Source: Jejuia sp049889775
GTDB lineage: Bacteria > Bacteroidota > Bacteroidia > Flavobacteriales > Flavobacteriaceae
Assembly (NCBI GenBank): GCA_049889775.1
Contig: JBMHCT010000043.1
Span: 62,001 to 126,000 of the forward strand
Direction of reading: 5' to 3'
DNA length: 64,000 nt
Shown: piece after piece, positions 1 through 7,689 of the stretch
Layout of the letters: every line of letters starts with the position of its first letter
Numbering within the stretch: position 1 is the first letter of the stretch
Position numbers and translations under genes: made by a program
Notes under the pieces: model-generated
The model's input: the letters and a program-made list of their open reading frames with translations, nothing else
What the model was told of the DNA's origin: nothing
Databases searched by the model: none

Positions 1-283
1 GCTGTTCTGCAACTTCAAGTCCGCCATACATTAAACCCGTCTCATCGCCTCCTTTTACAATAATATCTTTTGAAACTTCAATATTATAAGCTTGCTCTTC
101 TAAATTTAGGGTGTCCAATTCGAACCAAATAGCTTTAATTTCTAAAGTTTTAATCTCTGCTTTGGATTTTTCAATTTCTTGAAGTGCGAACTGCACTTGA
201 GGTAAATGATGAAGACTATTTTCTTTTTGACATGAAAAAAGAATTAAAATAAAAAATAAAGATAGGTAACATGTGGATTTCAC
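1..283 (-). CDS. N-terminus of a GH67-like lipoprotein (partial)
   Basis: The gene reads into the window edge, so only about 94 N-terminal codons are visible and the C-terminus is missing. The only in-frame start is GTG at 283. Residues 1-18 form a lipoprotein signal ending in a FSC lipobox followed by QKE. The visible end, GLMYGGLEVAEQ, closely matches GAMYGGLQIAENI in the 806-aa secreted protein at 41898-44318. That motif is typical of the N-terminal accessory domain of GH67 alpha-glucuronidases and related glycosidases. A surface- or periplasm-anchored polysaccharide-active enzyme is therefore inferred; the catalytic domain is not in view. Confidence 0.65.
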   Translation of the reverse strand, partial: MKSTCYLSLFFILILFSCQKENSLHHLPQVQFALQEIEKSKAEIKTLEIKAIWFELDTLNLEEQAYNIEVSKDIIVKGGDETGLMYGGLEVAEQ

Positions 284-352
284 GTCTGTAAAGTTTAGTT
301 AAATTGATTTTGGTTTGCCTCTAAAGTTAGTTTAATTTTAAATTAAAGACAT

Positions 353-385
353 AAAAAAACCTGAGAACTAATATTCTCAGGTTTT
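353..385. terminator. Bidirectional intrinsic terminator
   Basis: A perfect 8-bp stem (CCTGAGAA / TTCTCAGG) with a 6-nt loop is preceded by seven A and followed by four T. It lies 27 bp past the end of the DUF3078 gene, whose transcripts would run into it from the right. The gene at the window start is transcribed away from it. Confidence 0.8.
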
Positions 386-412
386 CAAACAAAGTATATA
401 ACTTTAAATATT

Positions 413-1354
413 TTAGAACTTATAGCTTAGACCAAGCGTCCAATACGTTTGTAAATCGTTATCCACAGTTTCAAATGTCGCGTTAGGATCACCACCTTGA
501 GCCACATCCAACATCTGAATATAATTAAGAGCTTCTTGTTTATTGCTACGTAAACCAAAATCAAAACCGACACCAATCATTTTCCAAAGGGTGTAGCTAA
601 ATGAGTTTGTCCATGTCCAGTTTGATAAGTCTCCTGATTTATAACTTTGGAAAGCTGATAAGTTGGTTTTAAAGGCAATTGCTCCAATTTGTCTGGTATA
701 ATCAGCAACTATTTTAGCACCTAAAGAAGACTCAAAAACAGTGTCATTATCTGCAAACACAAAGTTGTAGTTTAAAGGGTGTATAACTACTACTAAGTTT
801 TCAACCGGCGTCCAAGTGGCACCGATACCTAAATCTAAATATCCAGGATCGTTAAAGTTATTTAATATTGTTGTTCTGTATTCCATTAAGGCAGAAGCAG
901 CTATATTCTTAGCAATATTTCTACCATAAAGCGATGATAAATTAAATACATCAGTTGTTGGCTCAAAGCTATCATCGGCATCTGTACCATTGTCCTTATC
1001 ATCAAGCTTTACCCAGTTTAAATTGGTAGTTAAAGCATTTCTCCAGAAGAAATCTTCTTGAATTAAGTTGGCAAATGCGTTTAAGGTAAAGCCAATGTTA
1101 CCTGAAGAGTTGTTTGGCGTACCTTGAGCATACCAATTGTTGAAGTTTGATAAGCTACCCCCAATAACACCAAAAGCGCCAGTTCTCCAACCAGGAAGCG
1201 CATCAATTTTTGCCTGTAAAGCGTTTGCTTCTGCCTGGGCAGCATCAGCCTCTGCCTGCTTTTCAGCTTTTTGTTTTTCTAGTTCTTCTTTTGTTTGAGC
1301 CTGTGCAATACTACAACTCAATAATAAAATAGCTAAGAATAATAATTTTTTCAT
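413..1354 (-). CDS. DUF3078 family outer-membrane protein
   Basis: This 313-aa protein has a signal peptide ending in AQAQ. A short charged coiled coil rich in E, K and A follows (about residues 21-52). The rest is a beta-barrel-like domain with alternating hydrophobic and polar strands and a C-terminal aromatic residue (LSYKF). The segment GWRTGAFGVIGGSLSNFNNW is characteristic of DUF3078, a Bacteroidota-specific outer-membrane family with no assigned function. It is a single-gene unit with its own -7 box at 1377-1384 and a terminator downstream. Membership in the family is confident; function is unknown. Confidence 0.85.
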   Translation of the reverse strand: MKKLLFLAILLLSCSIAQAQTKEELEKQKAEKQAEADAAQAEANALQAKIDALPGWRTGAFGVIGGSLSNFNNWYAQGTPNNSSGNIGFTLNAFANLIQEDFFWRNALTTNLNWVKLDDKDNGTDADDSFEPTTDVFNLSSLYGRNIAKNIAASALMEYRTTILNNFNDPGYLDLGIGATWTPVENLVVVIHPLNYNFVFADNDTVFESSLGAKIVADYTRQIGAIAFKTNLSAFQSYKSGDLSNWTWTNSFSYTLWKMIGVGFDFGLRSNKQEALNYIQMLDVAQGGDPNATFETVDNDLQTYWTLGLSYKF

Positions 1355-1376
1355 AATAATTAGTTTTTAGTCTGGG

Positions 1377-1384
1377 CAAAGATA
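1377..1384 (-). promoter_or_regulatory. -7 box TATCTTTG for the DUF3078 gene
   Basis: On the minus strand this reads TATCTTTG, an exact match to the Bacteroidota consensus TAnnTTTG, 22 nt upstream of the ATG at 1354. No convincing TTG -33 element is seen at the usual 17-23 nt spacing. Confidence 0.6.
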
Positions 1385-1474
1385 TGCCAATTTTTAACAA
1401 ATGTTAATTTTTATATGAAATTGAAATCTTTAATAGTTGACTACGCTTAAGACACCAAGTTATTGAACAGGTCA

Positions 1475-1984
1475 CTATTTTTTCCTCTTATATAGAGGAA
1501 CGGAAGAACAGGCCTCTCCATACATAATGGAACGAGCGAAAGGTTTTAACTTGTTACTTAACATGATGTACGCATTTTGAGGCACAGGTTTATTGGAACA
1601 TCCTTTTACGATAATCGGTTTGTTTTCGTATTCGGAGAAATCTAAAGCAGTAATGATATCTTGGTAGATTGAAGTCTCTAATTGTTCTAGATTACCAAGA
1701 ATTACTTTTTTAGCGTAAGTCTCTAAGTTAATACTCAATAGCATATATGCCCAACCTGGGATAATGGCATCCGTACTGCAAGTTAAAGCAACATATTGAT
1801 CTTGATATTGACTCCAGTCAAATTCAGATACTTGTTGACGAAAGTCTTTTTCACGAAGCACAAAACCTTCAAACAACCAATCTTTAATATCAAAAAGCAC
1901 ACGCTTACCTTCAGGATAGTAATCCTCAAGATCTAGTGTGATTAATTTGCTATTCGCTACGCGATTTATGATTTCGTCTGCCAT
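1475..1984 (-). CDS. DUF2480 family protein, last gene of the suf operon
   Basis: This 169-aa soluble protein has no signal peptide or membrane segment. It matches DUF2480, a Bacteroidota family found almost always beside suf genes. Conserved-looking features are the CSTDAIIPGWAYMLL and KGCSNKPVPQNAYI segments, each pairing a cysteine with a PxxAYM-type stretch, which could be an iron or cluster site. That is inference. It is the promoter-distal gene, 65 bp after the DUF59 gene, and is probably co-transcribed with it. A role accessory to iron-sulfur assembly follows from context only. Confidence 0.8.
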   Translation of the reverse strand: MADEIINRVANSKLITLDLEDYYPEGKRVLFDIKDWLFEGFVLREKDFRQQVSEFDWSQYQDQYVALTCSTDAIIPGWAYMLLSINLETYAKKVILGNLEQLETSIYQDIITALDFSEYENKPIIVKGCSNKPVPQNAYIMLSNKLKPFARSIMYGEACSSVPLYKRKK

Positions 1985-2049
1985 GATGAAAGTTTAAAGT
2001 TCTAGGTAGAAAGTTACTCTATACTGTGTTTGGAAACTGTATACTAGAA

Positions 2050-2376
2050 TTAAAGCATTCCCAACTCTAGCTTAGCCTCTTCACTCATTAAATCCTGAGA
2101 CCAAGGTGGATCAAAGGTAATTTCAACTTCAGCATCGTTTACATCGTTTAATGACTTTACTTTTTCCTCAACTTCCAGTGGCAAAGTTTCTGCAACCGGA
2201 CAGTTTGGAGTCGTTAATGTCATTAGGATTTTTACATCGTAATCCTCATTCACAAATACGTCGTAAATTAATCCCAATTCGTAAATATCTACTGGTATTT
2301 CTGGGTCGTAAATCGTTTTTAAAACGTTTACTATTTTTTCGCCTAATTCGGCAGTATCTATTGTGGTTTCACTCAT
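2050..2376 (-). CDS. SufT-like DUF59/MIP18 iron-sulfur assembly protein
   Basis: This 108-aa protein is a single MIP18/DUF59 domain. It has the family signatures DPEIPVDIYELGLIYDV near residues 24-40 and TTPNCPVAE with the conserved cysteine at about residue 60. Related proteins (SufT, the MIP18/CIA2 family) help mature iron-sulfur proteins after scaffold assembly. Its place between sufE and the DUF2480 gene in the suf operon supports that role. Length and motifs are normal for the family. Confidence 0.9.
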   Translation of the reverse strand: MSETTIDTAELGEKIVNVLKTIYDPEIPVDIYELGLIYDVFVNEDYDVKILMTLTTPNCPVAETLPLEVEEKVKSLNDVNDAEVEITFDPPWSQDLMSEEAKLELGML

Positions 2377-2383
2377 TTCTTAA

Positions 2384-2445
2384 ATGTTTAATCGTTTATT
2401 TGTTTAACTGTTTAATCGATTCAACGATTACACGATTCAACACAT
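2384..2445. repeat. Degenerate short direct repeats in the sufE-sufT gap
   Basis: The gap is built from imperfect repeats of about 7 nt around GTTTAAT / GTTTAAC, merging into ACGATT / CGATTCAAC units. There are no spacers, so it is not CRISPR. Such low-complexity tracts are common between flavobacterial genes. No coding potential is seen. Confidence 0.5.
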
Positions 2446-2448
2446 CAA

Positions 2449-2871
2449 CTAATTTAGTTGTGTTTGGTATGCAATGGCATACATTTTTAATTGCTTCACC
2501 ATACTCACCAAACCATTGGCTCTAGTAGGTGATAAGTGCTCTTTTAAACCTATTTTATCAATAAAACTGGTGTCGGCATCAATGATATCTTTTGGATGCT
2601 GATCAGAAAATACTCTGATTAAAATGGCTATAATACCTTTTGTGATAATGGCATCACTATCTGCGGTAAAAGCCACTTTGTCGTCATTCATTTCGGCATG
2701 CACCCAAACTTTGCTTTGGCAACCTTTTATGATGTTGTTATCGGTTTTGTATTGGTCGTCAATTAAGGGTAAATCTTTCCCTAAATCAATCATATATTGG
2801 TAACGCTCTTCCCAATCATCAAACATGGAAAATTCGTCAATAATTTCGTTTTGAATTTCTTCAATACTCAT
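2449..2871 (-). CDS. sufE: SufE sulfur acceptor protein
   Basis: SufE takes the persulfide sulfur from the cysteine desulfurase SufS and passes it to the SufBCD scaffold. The conserved motif DNNIIKGCQSKVW contains the sulfur-accepting cysteine. I chose the ATG at 2871 (MSIEEIQNEI), which matches the usual family N-terminus; an ATG six codons upstream at 2889 would add MHKIEH. Length is about 140 aa, normal for SufE. It sits in the operon between the META lipoprotein and the DUF59 gene. Confidence 0.93.
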   Translation of the reverse strand: MSIEEIQNEIIDEFSMFDDWEERYQYMIDLGKDLPLIDDQYKTDNNIIKGCQSKVWVHAEMNDDKVAFTADSDAIITKGIIAILIRVFSDQHPKDIIDADTSFIDKIGLKEHLSPTRANGLVSMVKQLKMYAIAYQTQLN

Positions 2872-2909
2872 GTGCTCAATTTTATGCAAAAATACAACAA
2901 CAAAAGTTG

Positions 2910-3704
2910 CTATTCAATGTTTTCGGTGGATGATAGGATTTCTTTAACTAAAGCTTCAATCTCTTTTGGAGGATTACCATGATCAAAAGGAGCCGATTCA
3001 TAAGTTTCTCCGTTTAGAGTAATCTTTAATCGCGCTAATGAAGCACCATCAAACTGAAATGATTTACTCGGGGCTTCAAGATCCCCAATATTCTTAATGT
3101 CTAAACTATCGCAAAGTTTAGTAAGGTTTTTCCAAAACCTTTCAGCACAAGGCAATTGCAATGTTTTTCCTCCTCTTTTCTTAGAAAATGAGATGGAATC
3201 TTTTTCTATTGTAATTTTTTTATATGTTCCTCTTGAAGTAGCATAATATTCAAAACTTATGTTTTTTTCAATAGCAAGTTTGATAGCTGAAAGCAAGGGT
3301 TTCCTATTATTAAATAGGACGAATCCATTTTTATGAAAGAATACGGTATCAGCTTTATCAAGTGCTTTAAATAGTTTTGTTTCAATAGCATTTTTATCTT
3401 CAGAGCATAACATTTTTGTTGCTCCTAGAGCACCAAATTTCAAGCTGTTTTCATTTAAAGTATAAGAACCAAAAAAGCGATTACATCCTGAAAAACCCGA
3501 AACTTTATTGGTGCTATCGTTAAAAGAGACTTCAAGATTAAAGGCAGAAACGTCTTCCTGATTCAAGGTGTTAATATGATATGTGCCGTTAAAAGTCTTC
3601 AAAATGGTTTCATCGTTTTTTAATTGTTGCATCACCTGATAGTCTGTTGGTCCCCAGCAACAGCGTAATACTATAACGCTACAACATAATAACATCATTT
3701 TCAT
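2910..3704 (-). CDS. META-domain lipoprotein inside the suf operon
   Basis: This 264-aa protein has an N-terminal hydrophobic segment rich in cysteine (LLCC, then RCCWGP), consistent with an unusual lipoprotein signal. Around residues 45-115 it has a META (DUF306, HslJ-type) domain, marked by FSGCNRFFGSYTL and GATKMLCSE, whose two cysteines normally pair. The C-terminal half is unrecognised and contains LPCAERFWKNL. META proteins are envelope proteins linked to stress or adhesion, not to cluster assembly. The gene lies 45 bp after sufS and 38 bp before the sufE start, so it is probably co-transcribed. Confidence 0.75.
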   Translation of the reverse strand: MKMMLLCCSVIVLRCCWGPTDYQVMQQLKNDETILKTFNGTYHINTLNQEDVSAFNLEVSFNDSTNKVSGFSGCNRFFGSYTLNENSLKFGALGATKMLCSEDKNAIETKLFKALDKADTVFFHKNGFVLFNNRKPLLSAIKLAIEKNISFEYYATSRGTYKKITIEKDSISFSKKRGGKTLQLPCAERFWKNLTKLCDSLDIKNIGDLEAPSKSFQFDGASLARLKITLNGETYESAPFDHGNPPKEIEALVKEILSSTENIE

Positions 3705-3749
3705 ACTATTCTAATTTAAGATTGAATCTACAAAAAAGAAGCCAAAAAT

Positions 3750-4964
3750 TTAGGACAACATCATTTTAGCCTTCTTAACACCTTCTACTAATGCATCAAT
3801 TTCGGCTTTGGTATTGTAGAATGCGAACGACGCACGAATGGTTCCTGGAATTTTGTAGAAATCCATAATAGGTTGTGCACAGTGATGCCCTGTTCTTACA
3901 GCAATTCCAAGTTTATCTAGAATAGTGCCAACATCATAAGGGTGAATACCTTCTAAATTAAAGGAAATTACAGAAGTTTTATTTTCAGAAGTTCCATAGA
4001 TTTTTAAACCATCAATAGCCAGTAATTTTTCTGTGGCGTACTCTAAAAGTTCATTTTCATATGCTGCTATATTTTCAAAACCAACATTTTGCATATAATC
4101 TATAGCAGCGCCAAATGTAATACCTCCACAAATATTTGGTGTGCCAGCTTCAAATTTATGTGGTAAATCTGCATAGGTAGTTTTTTCGAAAGTGACTTCT
4201 GCAATCATTTCACCACCACCTTGGTATGGCGGCAGTTTTTTAAGCCATTCTTCTTTACCATATAGCATGCCCATTCCTGTAGGGCCACACATTTTATGTG
4301 CTGAAGTAACGTAGAAGTCGACATCCAAAGCCTGTACATCAGGTACTAAATGCGGTGCAGATTGAGCACCATCTATCAATACGGCAGCACCAACTTCATG
4401 AGACTTCTCAATTATATATTCTATTGGGTTTATAGTGCCCAAAGCATTTGAAATATGATTTACAAATACCAACTTCGTATTTTGAGAGAGTAAGTCGTCA
4501 AACTTAGACATTATGAGTTCTCCTTCCAAGTTCATGGGAATGACTTTCAGCGTTGCTCCAGTACGTTCGCATAACATTTGCCATGGTACGATGTTACTGT
4601 GATGCTCCAATGTAGACACTATAATTTCATCTCCACTTTTTAAGAAATGCGAGAACCCATTAGCCACTAGGTTGATGCCGTGGGTTGTTCCGGAAGTGAA
4701 AATAATTTCATGAGAATGTTTCGCATTGAAATGCTTTTGAATTTTTTGACGCGCTTCTTCGTATAAGTCTGTGGCCTCTTGACTAAGCTTATGCACACCG
4801 CGATGTATGTTGGCATTGTAGTTAGAATAATAATCTACAATTACATCAATGACCTGTTGGGGTGTCTGTGAAGTTGCAGCATTATCAAAATACACCAAAG
4901 GTTTCCCATTTACTTGTCTGTGAAGTATCGGGAAGTCTTTTCGTATGTCTTCTACATTGAACAT
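3750..4964 (-). CDS. sufS: SufS-type cysteine desulfurase
   Basis: This pyridoxal-phosphate enzyme removes sulfur from L-cysteine to give alanine and an enzyme persulfide that is handed to SufE. It is 404 aa, the normal group II length. The Schiff-base lysine is K224 in SAHKMCGPTG. The persulfide cysteine is C362 in RTGHHCAQP. Other family marks are YFDNAATSQTP near the N-terminus and LEHHSNIVPW around residue 119. All key residues are present. It lies between sufD and the META gene, with a palindromic repeat in the upstream gap. Confidence 0.97.
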   Translation of the reverse strand: MFNVEDIRKDFPILHRQVNGKPLVYFDNAATSQTPQQVIDVIVDYYSNYNANIHRGVHKLSQEATDLYEEARQKIQKHFNAKHSHEIIFTSGTTHGINLVANGFSHFLKSGDEIIVSTLEHHSNIVPWQMLCERTGATLKVIPMNLEGELIMSKFDDLLSQNTKLVFVNHISNALGTINPIEYIIEKSHEVGAAVLIDGAQSAPHLVPDVQALDVDFYVTSAHKMCGPTGMGMLYGKEEWLKKLPPYQGGGEMIAEVTFEKTTYADLPHKFEAGTPNICGGITFGAAIDYMQNVGFENIAAYENELLEYATEKLLAIDGLKIYGTSENKTSVISFNLEGIHPYDVGTILDKLGIAVRTGHHCAQPIMDFYKIPGTIRASFAFYNTKAEIDALVEGVKKAKMMLS

Positions 4965-4972
4965 GGCAGATA

Positions 4973-5047
4973 GGTTAGCCCCGATAGAAGCGGCATCCTT
5001 TTTTGAGGCACGAGAAAAAGATACAGCGGATAGCGGGAAATAGCTTC
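4973..5047. repeat. Palindromic interspersed repeat between sufD and sufS
   Basis: The sequence contains CCCCGATAGAAGCGGCATCC on the left and ACAGCGGATAGCGGGAAATA on the right. Outer arms CCCGATA / TAGCGGG pair with one mismatch, and inner TCCTTTTTT / AAAAAGAT arms can pair. It has no coding potential. It shares its GAAGCGGCAT..ACAGCGGATAGCG core with a repeat type that I recall from many flavobacterial intergenic regions, and it resembles the GCGTTAGGGATTG elements elsewhere in this window. Here it interrupts a presumed operon between sufD and sufS. Confidence 0.65.
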
Positions 5048-5058
5048 AAATAAAAATT

Positions 5059-6372
5059 TTATAAATCAAATCCAATATTTACCCCTAACTTGTTGGCAAT
5101 AATTTTAGTGATGCGTTGTTTTAACTCAGGAATTTTGACGGATTCTAGAACGTTGTTGCTAAAGGCGAACATTAACAAAGCGCGTGCCTCTTTCTCTGGG
5201 ATACCACGCGAACGCATGTAAAACATGGCACTTTCATCTAACTGCCCAATAGTACAACCATGAGAACATTTTACATCATCGGCAAAAATTTCTAGTTGGG
5301 GTTTGGTGTTAATAGCGGCTTTGTCACTTACCAAAATATTATTGTTGGCTTGAAACGCATTTGTTTTTTGTGCTTCTTTTTCAACAACTACTTTTCCGTT
5401 GAACACACCTGTAGCACGATCGCCAAAAATACCTTTGTAGTCTTGGTGACTTTCGCAATTTGGTTCAATATGATGTACCAAAGTATTGTGGTCTACATGC
5501 TGTTTGTTGCCAATGATTGTGATGCCTTTCAAAGTAGAATCGATGCGTTCTCCGTTTTGATAGAAGTTAAGGTTATTGCGTGTTAACTTACCACCAAAAG
5601 CAAAGGTGTGTACCGACGCTAAACCCTCTCTCTTTTGTTTGATAAACGTATTATCGATGAGAGAAGCCGTTTCTTTATCGTTTTGAATCTTGTAATAATC
5701 TACAATTGCGCGTTTATTTGCGAAAACTTCAGTAACGCTATTGGTTAAAACGGGATTATCTGTTAAACTCTGATGACGTTCAATGATTTGAACATGTGAA
5801 TTCTCATCTACCACAATTAAGTTACGTGGTTGCAACATAATAGCGGATTCATCTCCTGTGGAAAAATGAATGATTTGAATCGGCTTTTCTACAATTTTAT
5901 TCTTTGGAATATGAATGTAGGCGCCTTCTTGAGCAAATGCAGTATTTAAAGCTGAAAGACTATCTTTTTCTGCTGCTTTATTGAAATAATTCTCAATAAT
6001 TAATTGATATTTTGGTTTGCTTAATGCCGCAGACATCAAGCATACATCAATACCATCATGCGTAGTTTCAGATAAGTGAGAGGAATATTTGCCGTCTATA
6101 AAAATGATTTTATAGGTGTCAATATCATGAATAAAATACTTTTTCACTTGGTGATAATCCAATGCATTTTCTTGCTTTGGGAATACGCTATAATCTTCTT
6201 TAAGAATGTTATTTAAAGAGGTGTATTTCCAAGCCTCTTCTCTTTTGGAAGGGAAGCCCTTTTCCTCAAATATTTTGATTGCATCAGATCTTACATCGTG
6301 TGCATAAGCGTCAATGTCCACTTTGTTTTCAAATGCAAGGAATGATGAAACTAATTTTTCTTTTAAATCCAT
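5059..6372 (-). CDS. sufD: SufD scaffold subunit
   Basis: SufD pairs with SufB and the ATPase SufC in the SufBC2D scaffold that builds [4Fe-4S] clusters. The protein is 437 aa with the usual SufB/SufD beta-helix core. C-terminal hallmarks include KCSHGCTIGQLDESAMFYMRS and the preceding TKPQLEIFADDV. The N-terminal helical part has SKREEAWKYTSL, typical of SufD. The gap to sufC upstream (129 bp) is filled with repeats. It acts in the cytoplasm. Confidence 0.95.
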   Translation of the reverse strand: MDLKEKLVSSFLAFENKVDIDAYAHDVRSDAIKIFEEKGFPSKREEAWKYTSLNNILKEDYSVFPKQENALDYHQVKKYFIHDIDTYKIIFIDGKYSSHLSETTHDGIDVCLMSAALSKPKYQLIIENYFNKAAEKDSLSALNTAFAQEGAYIHIPKNKIVEKPIQIIHFSTGDESAIMLQPRNLIVVDENSHVQIIERHQSLTDNPVLTNSVTEVFANKRAIVDYYKIQNDKETASLIDNTFIKQKREGLASVHTFAFGGKLTRNNLNFYQNGERIDSTLKGITIIGNKQHVDHNTLVHHIEPNCESHQDYKGIFGDRATGVFNGKVVVEKEAQKTNAFQANNNILVSDKAAINTKPQLEIFADDVKCSHGCTIGQLDESAMFYMRSRGIPEKEARALLMFAFSNNVLESVKIPELKQRITKIIANKLGVNIGFDL

Positions 6373-6501
6373 TATCTTCAGTTTTCAGTCGCAGTCTCAG
6401 TTTTCAGCAAAAAATAACTAACAACTGTATACTAACTTTTAAATTTCTAGTAATCAGGAAAGAGCAAGCAACTGCCATTTGTGACTGATTACTGTGACTA
6501 T
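6373..6501. repeat. Degenerate CAGT-type repeats in the sufC-sufD gap
   Basis: Near 6373-6404 the plus strand has CAGTTTTCAG, CAGTCGCAGTCT and CAGTTTTCAG in tandem. The far end (about 6465-6498) has TGTGACTGATTACTGTGAC-type units. The arrangement resembles the heptamer-like tracts common in flavobacterial intergenic DNA. There are no spacers of constant length and no open frame. Nothing else is recognised in this gap. Confidence 0.45.
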
Positions 6502-7254
6502 TTAAGCGCCAACTTCTTCTTTAATCCAATCGTAACCTTTTTCCTCAAGCTCGTGTGCTAATTCTTTAGAGCCAGATTTTACAATTTTACCGTTGTGCAA
6601 TACGTGTACAAAATCTGGAACAATATAATCTAGTAAACGTTGATAATGGGTTATCACTACAACCGCATTATCTTTACTTTTTAATTTGTTTACACCATTT
6701 GCAACAATGCGAAGCGCATCGATATCTAAGCCAGAATCAGTTTCATCTAATATTGCCAATTTAGGTTCTAACATTGCCATCTGGAAAATTTCATTACGCT
6801 TCTTTTCCCCTCCAGAAAAGCCTTCGTTAAGGGAACGGGATAAAAACTTTCTATCGATTTCTAACATCTCCGATTTTTCGCGAATTAACTTCAACATATC
6901 CTTAGCAGGCATTTCTTCTAACCCTCTTGCCTTACGAGATTCGTTAATTGCTGTTTTCATAAAATTAGTTACCGATACTCCAGGAATTTCAACGGGGTAC
7001 TGAAACGATAAAAACACACCTTTGTGAGCGCGTTCTTCGGCAGCCAATTCTTCAATGTCTTCACCTTCAAAAACGATATTCCCTTCCGTTACTTCATAAT
7101 CTTCTCTACCAGCAATAACCGATGCTAATGTGCTTTTTCCGGAACCGTTTGGTCCCATAATTGCATGCACTTCACCGGGTTTTACTTCTAGGTTAATGCC
7201 TCTTAAGATACCTTTGTCTTCAACACTTGCGTGTAAATTATTTATTTTTAACAT
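6502..7254 (-). CDS. sufC: SufC ABC-type ATPase
   Basis: SufC is the ATPase of the SufBC2D complex and drives conformational changes during cluster assembly. The 250-aa protein has Walker A GPNGSGKST (about residues 34-42), the signature FSGGEKKRNEI, and Walker B LAILDETDSGLD with the switch histidine in VVITHYQRLL. There is no membrane domain, as expected. It ends just upstream of the repeat-filled gap before sufD and starts 5 bp after the small lipoprotein gene. Confidence 0.97.
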   Translation of the reverse strand: MLKINNLHASVEDKGILRGINLEVKPGEVHAIMGPNGSGKSTLASVIAGREDYEVTEGNIVFEGEDIEELAAEERAHKGVFLSFQYPVEIPGVSVTNFMKTAINESRKARGLEEMPAKDMLKLIREKSEMLEIDRKFLSRSLNEGFSGGEKKRNEIFQMAMLEPKLAILDETDSGLDIDALRIVANGVNKLKSKDNAVVVITHYQRLLDYIVPDFVHVLHNGKIVKSGSKELAHELEEKGYDWIKEEVGA

Positions 7255-7259
7255 AGCTT

Positions 7260-7679
7260 TTAGCTTCCTAATTTTATGATGTTATTATCTTCTTTCGGAA
7301 TGGGTTGAACGTTTAGTATTTCCATAACTTCAACTTTGTTTTCCCAAAGAATGGTTTCATGTTTTTCTTGAGTTATTTTGCCTCTAATTTCAACCTTAAC
7401 CATGTCTGTTGGTTCTGATTTAAATACTTCAGCTTTAATATTAAGTTCATCAAATTTATGCTTTGGCAGCACACCATAAATTTCTGCATGTGTTTGCAAG
7501 ACAGCTGCTCCACCATGGTACACATAATCACCTTTTAAAAGTGTTAAACCATCACTTTGTTTTGCTGTTCTTTCTTCACTTTCAATAGCAGTTGTGCCTT
7601 CAGAAGTTTCAGTTTTAACTTCCTTTTTACAACCTAAAAAGGTCGAAAAACAAAAAACCAAAATGATTACTTTCTTCAT
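7260..7679 (-). CDS. Small lipoprotein between sufB and sufC
   Basis: An upstream ATG at 7700 would overlap the end of sufB. I place the start at 7679 (MKKVIILVFC), giving 139 aa and a clean lipoprotein signal with lipobox FLGC followed by KKEVKTE. After a low-complexity linker the body (about residues 45-135) is probably beta-rich, with LKGDYVYHGGAAVLQTH and VEIRGKITQEKH. I do not recognise the family. It is 10 bp from the sufB stop and 5 bp from the sufC start, so it is certainly inside the operon, although an exported lipoprotein has no known role in cytoplasmic cluster assembly. Confidence 0.75.
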   Translation of the reverse strand: MKKVIILVFCFSTFLGCKKEVKTETSEGTTAIESEERTAKQSDGLTLLKGDYVYHGGAAVLQTHAEIYGVLPKHKFDELNIKAEVFKSEPTDMVKVEIRGKITQEKHETILWENKVEVMEILNVQPIPKEDNNIIKLGS

Positions 7680-7689
7680 TTGAAAAGAT

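Noticed and set aside
2384..2445. Short repeats that might suggest a CRISPR array
   Set aside because: Units are about 7 nt, imperfect and contiguous, without spacers of constant length; no cas genes are in the window.
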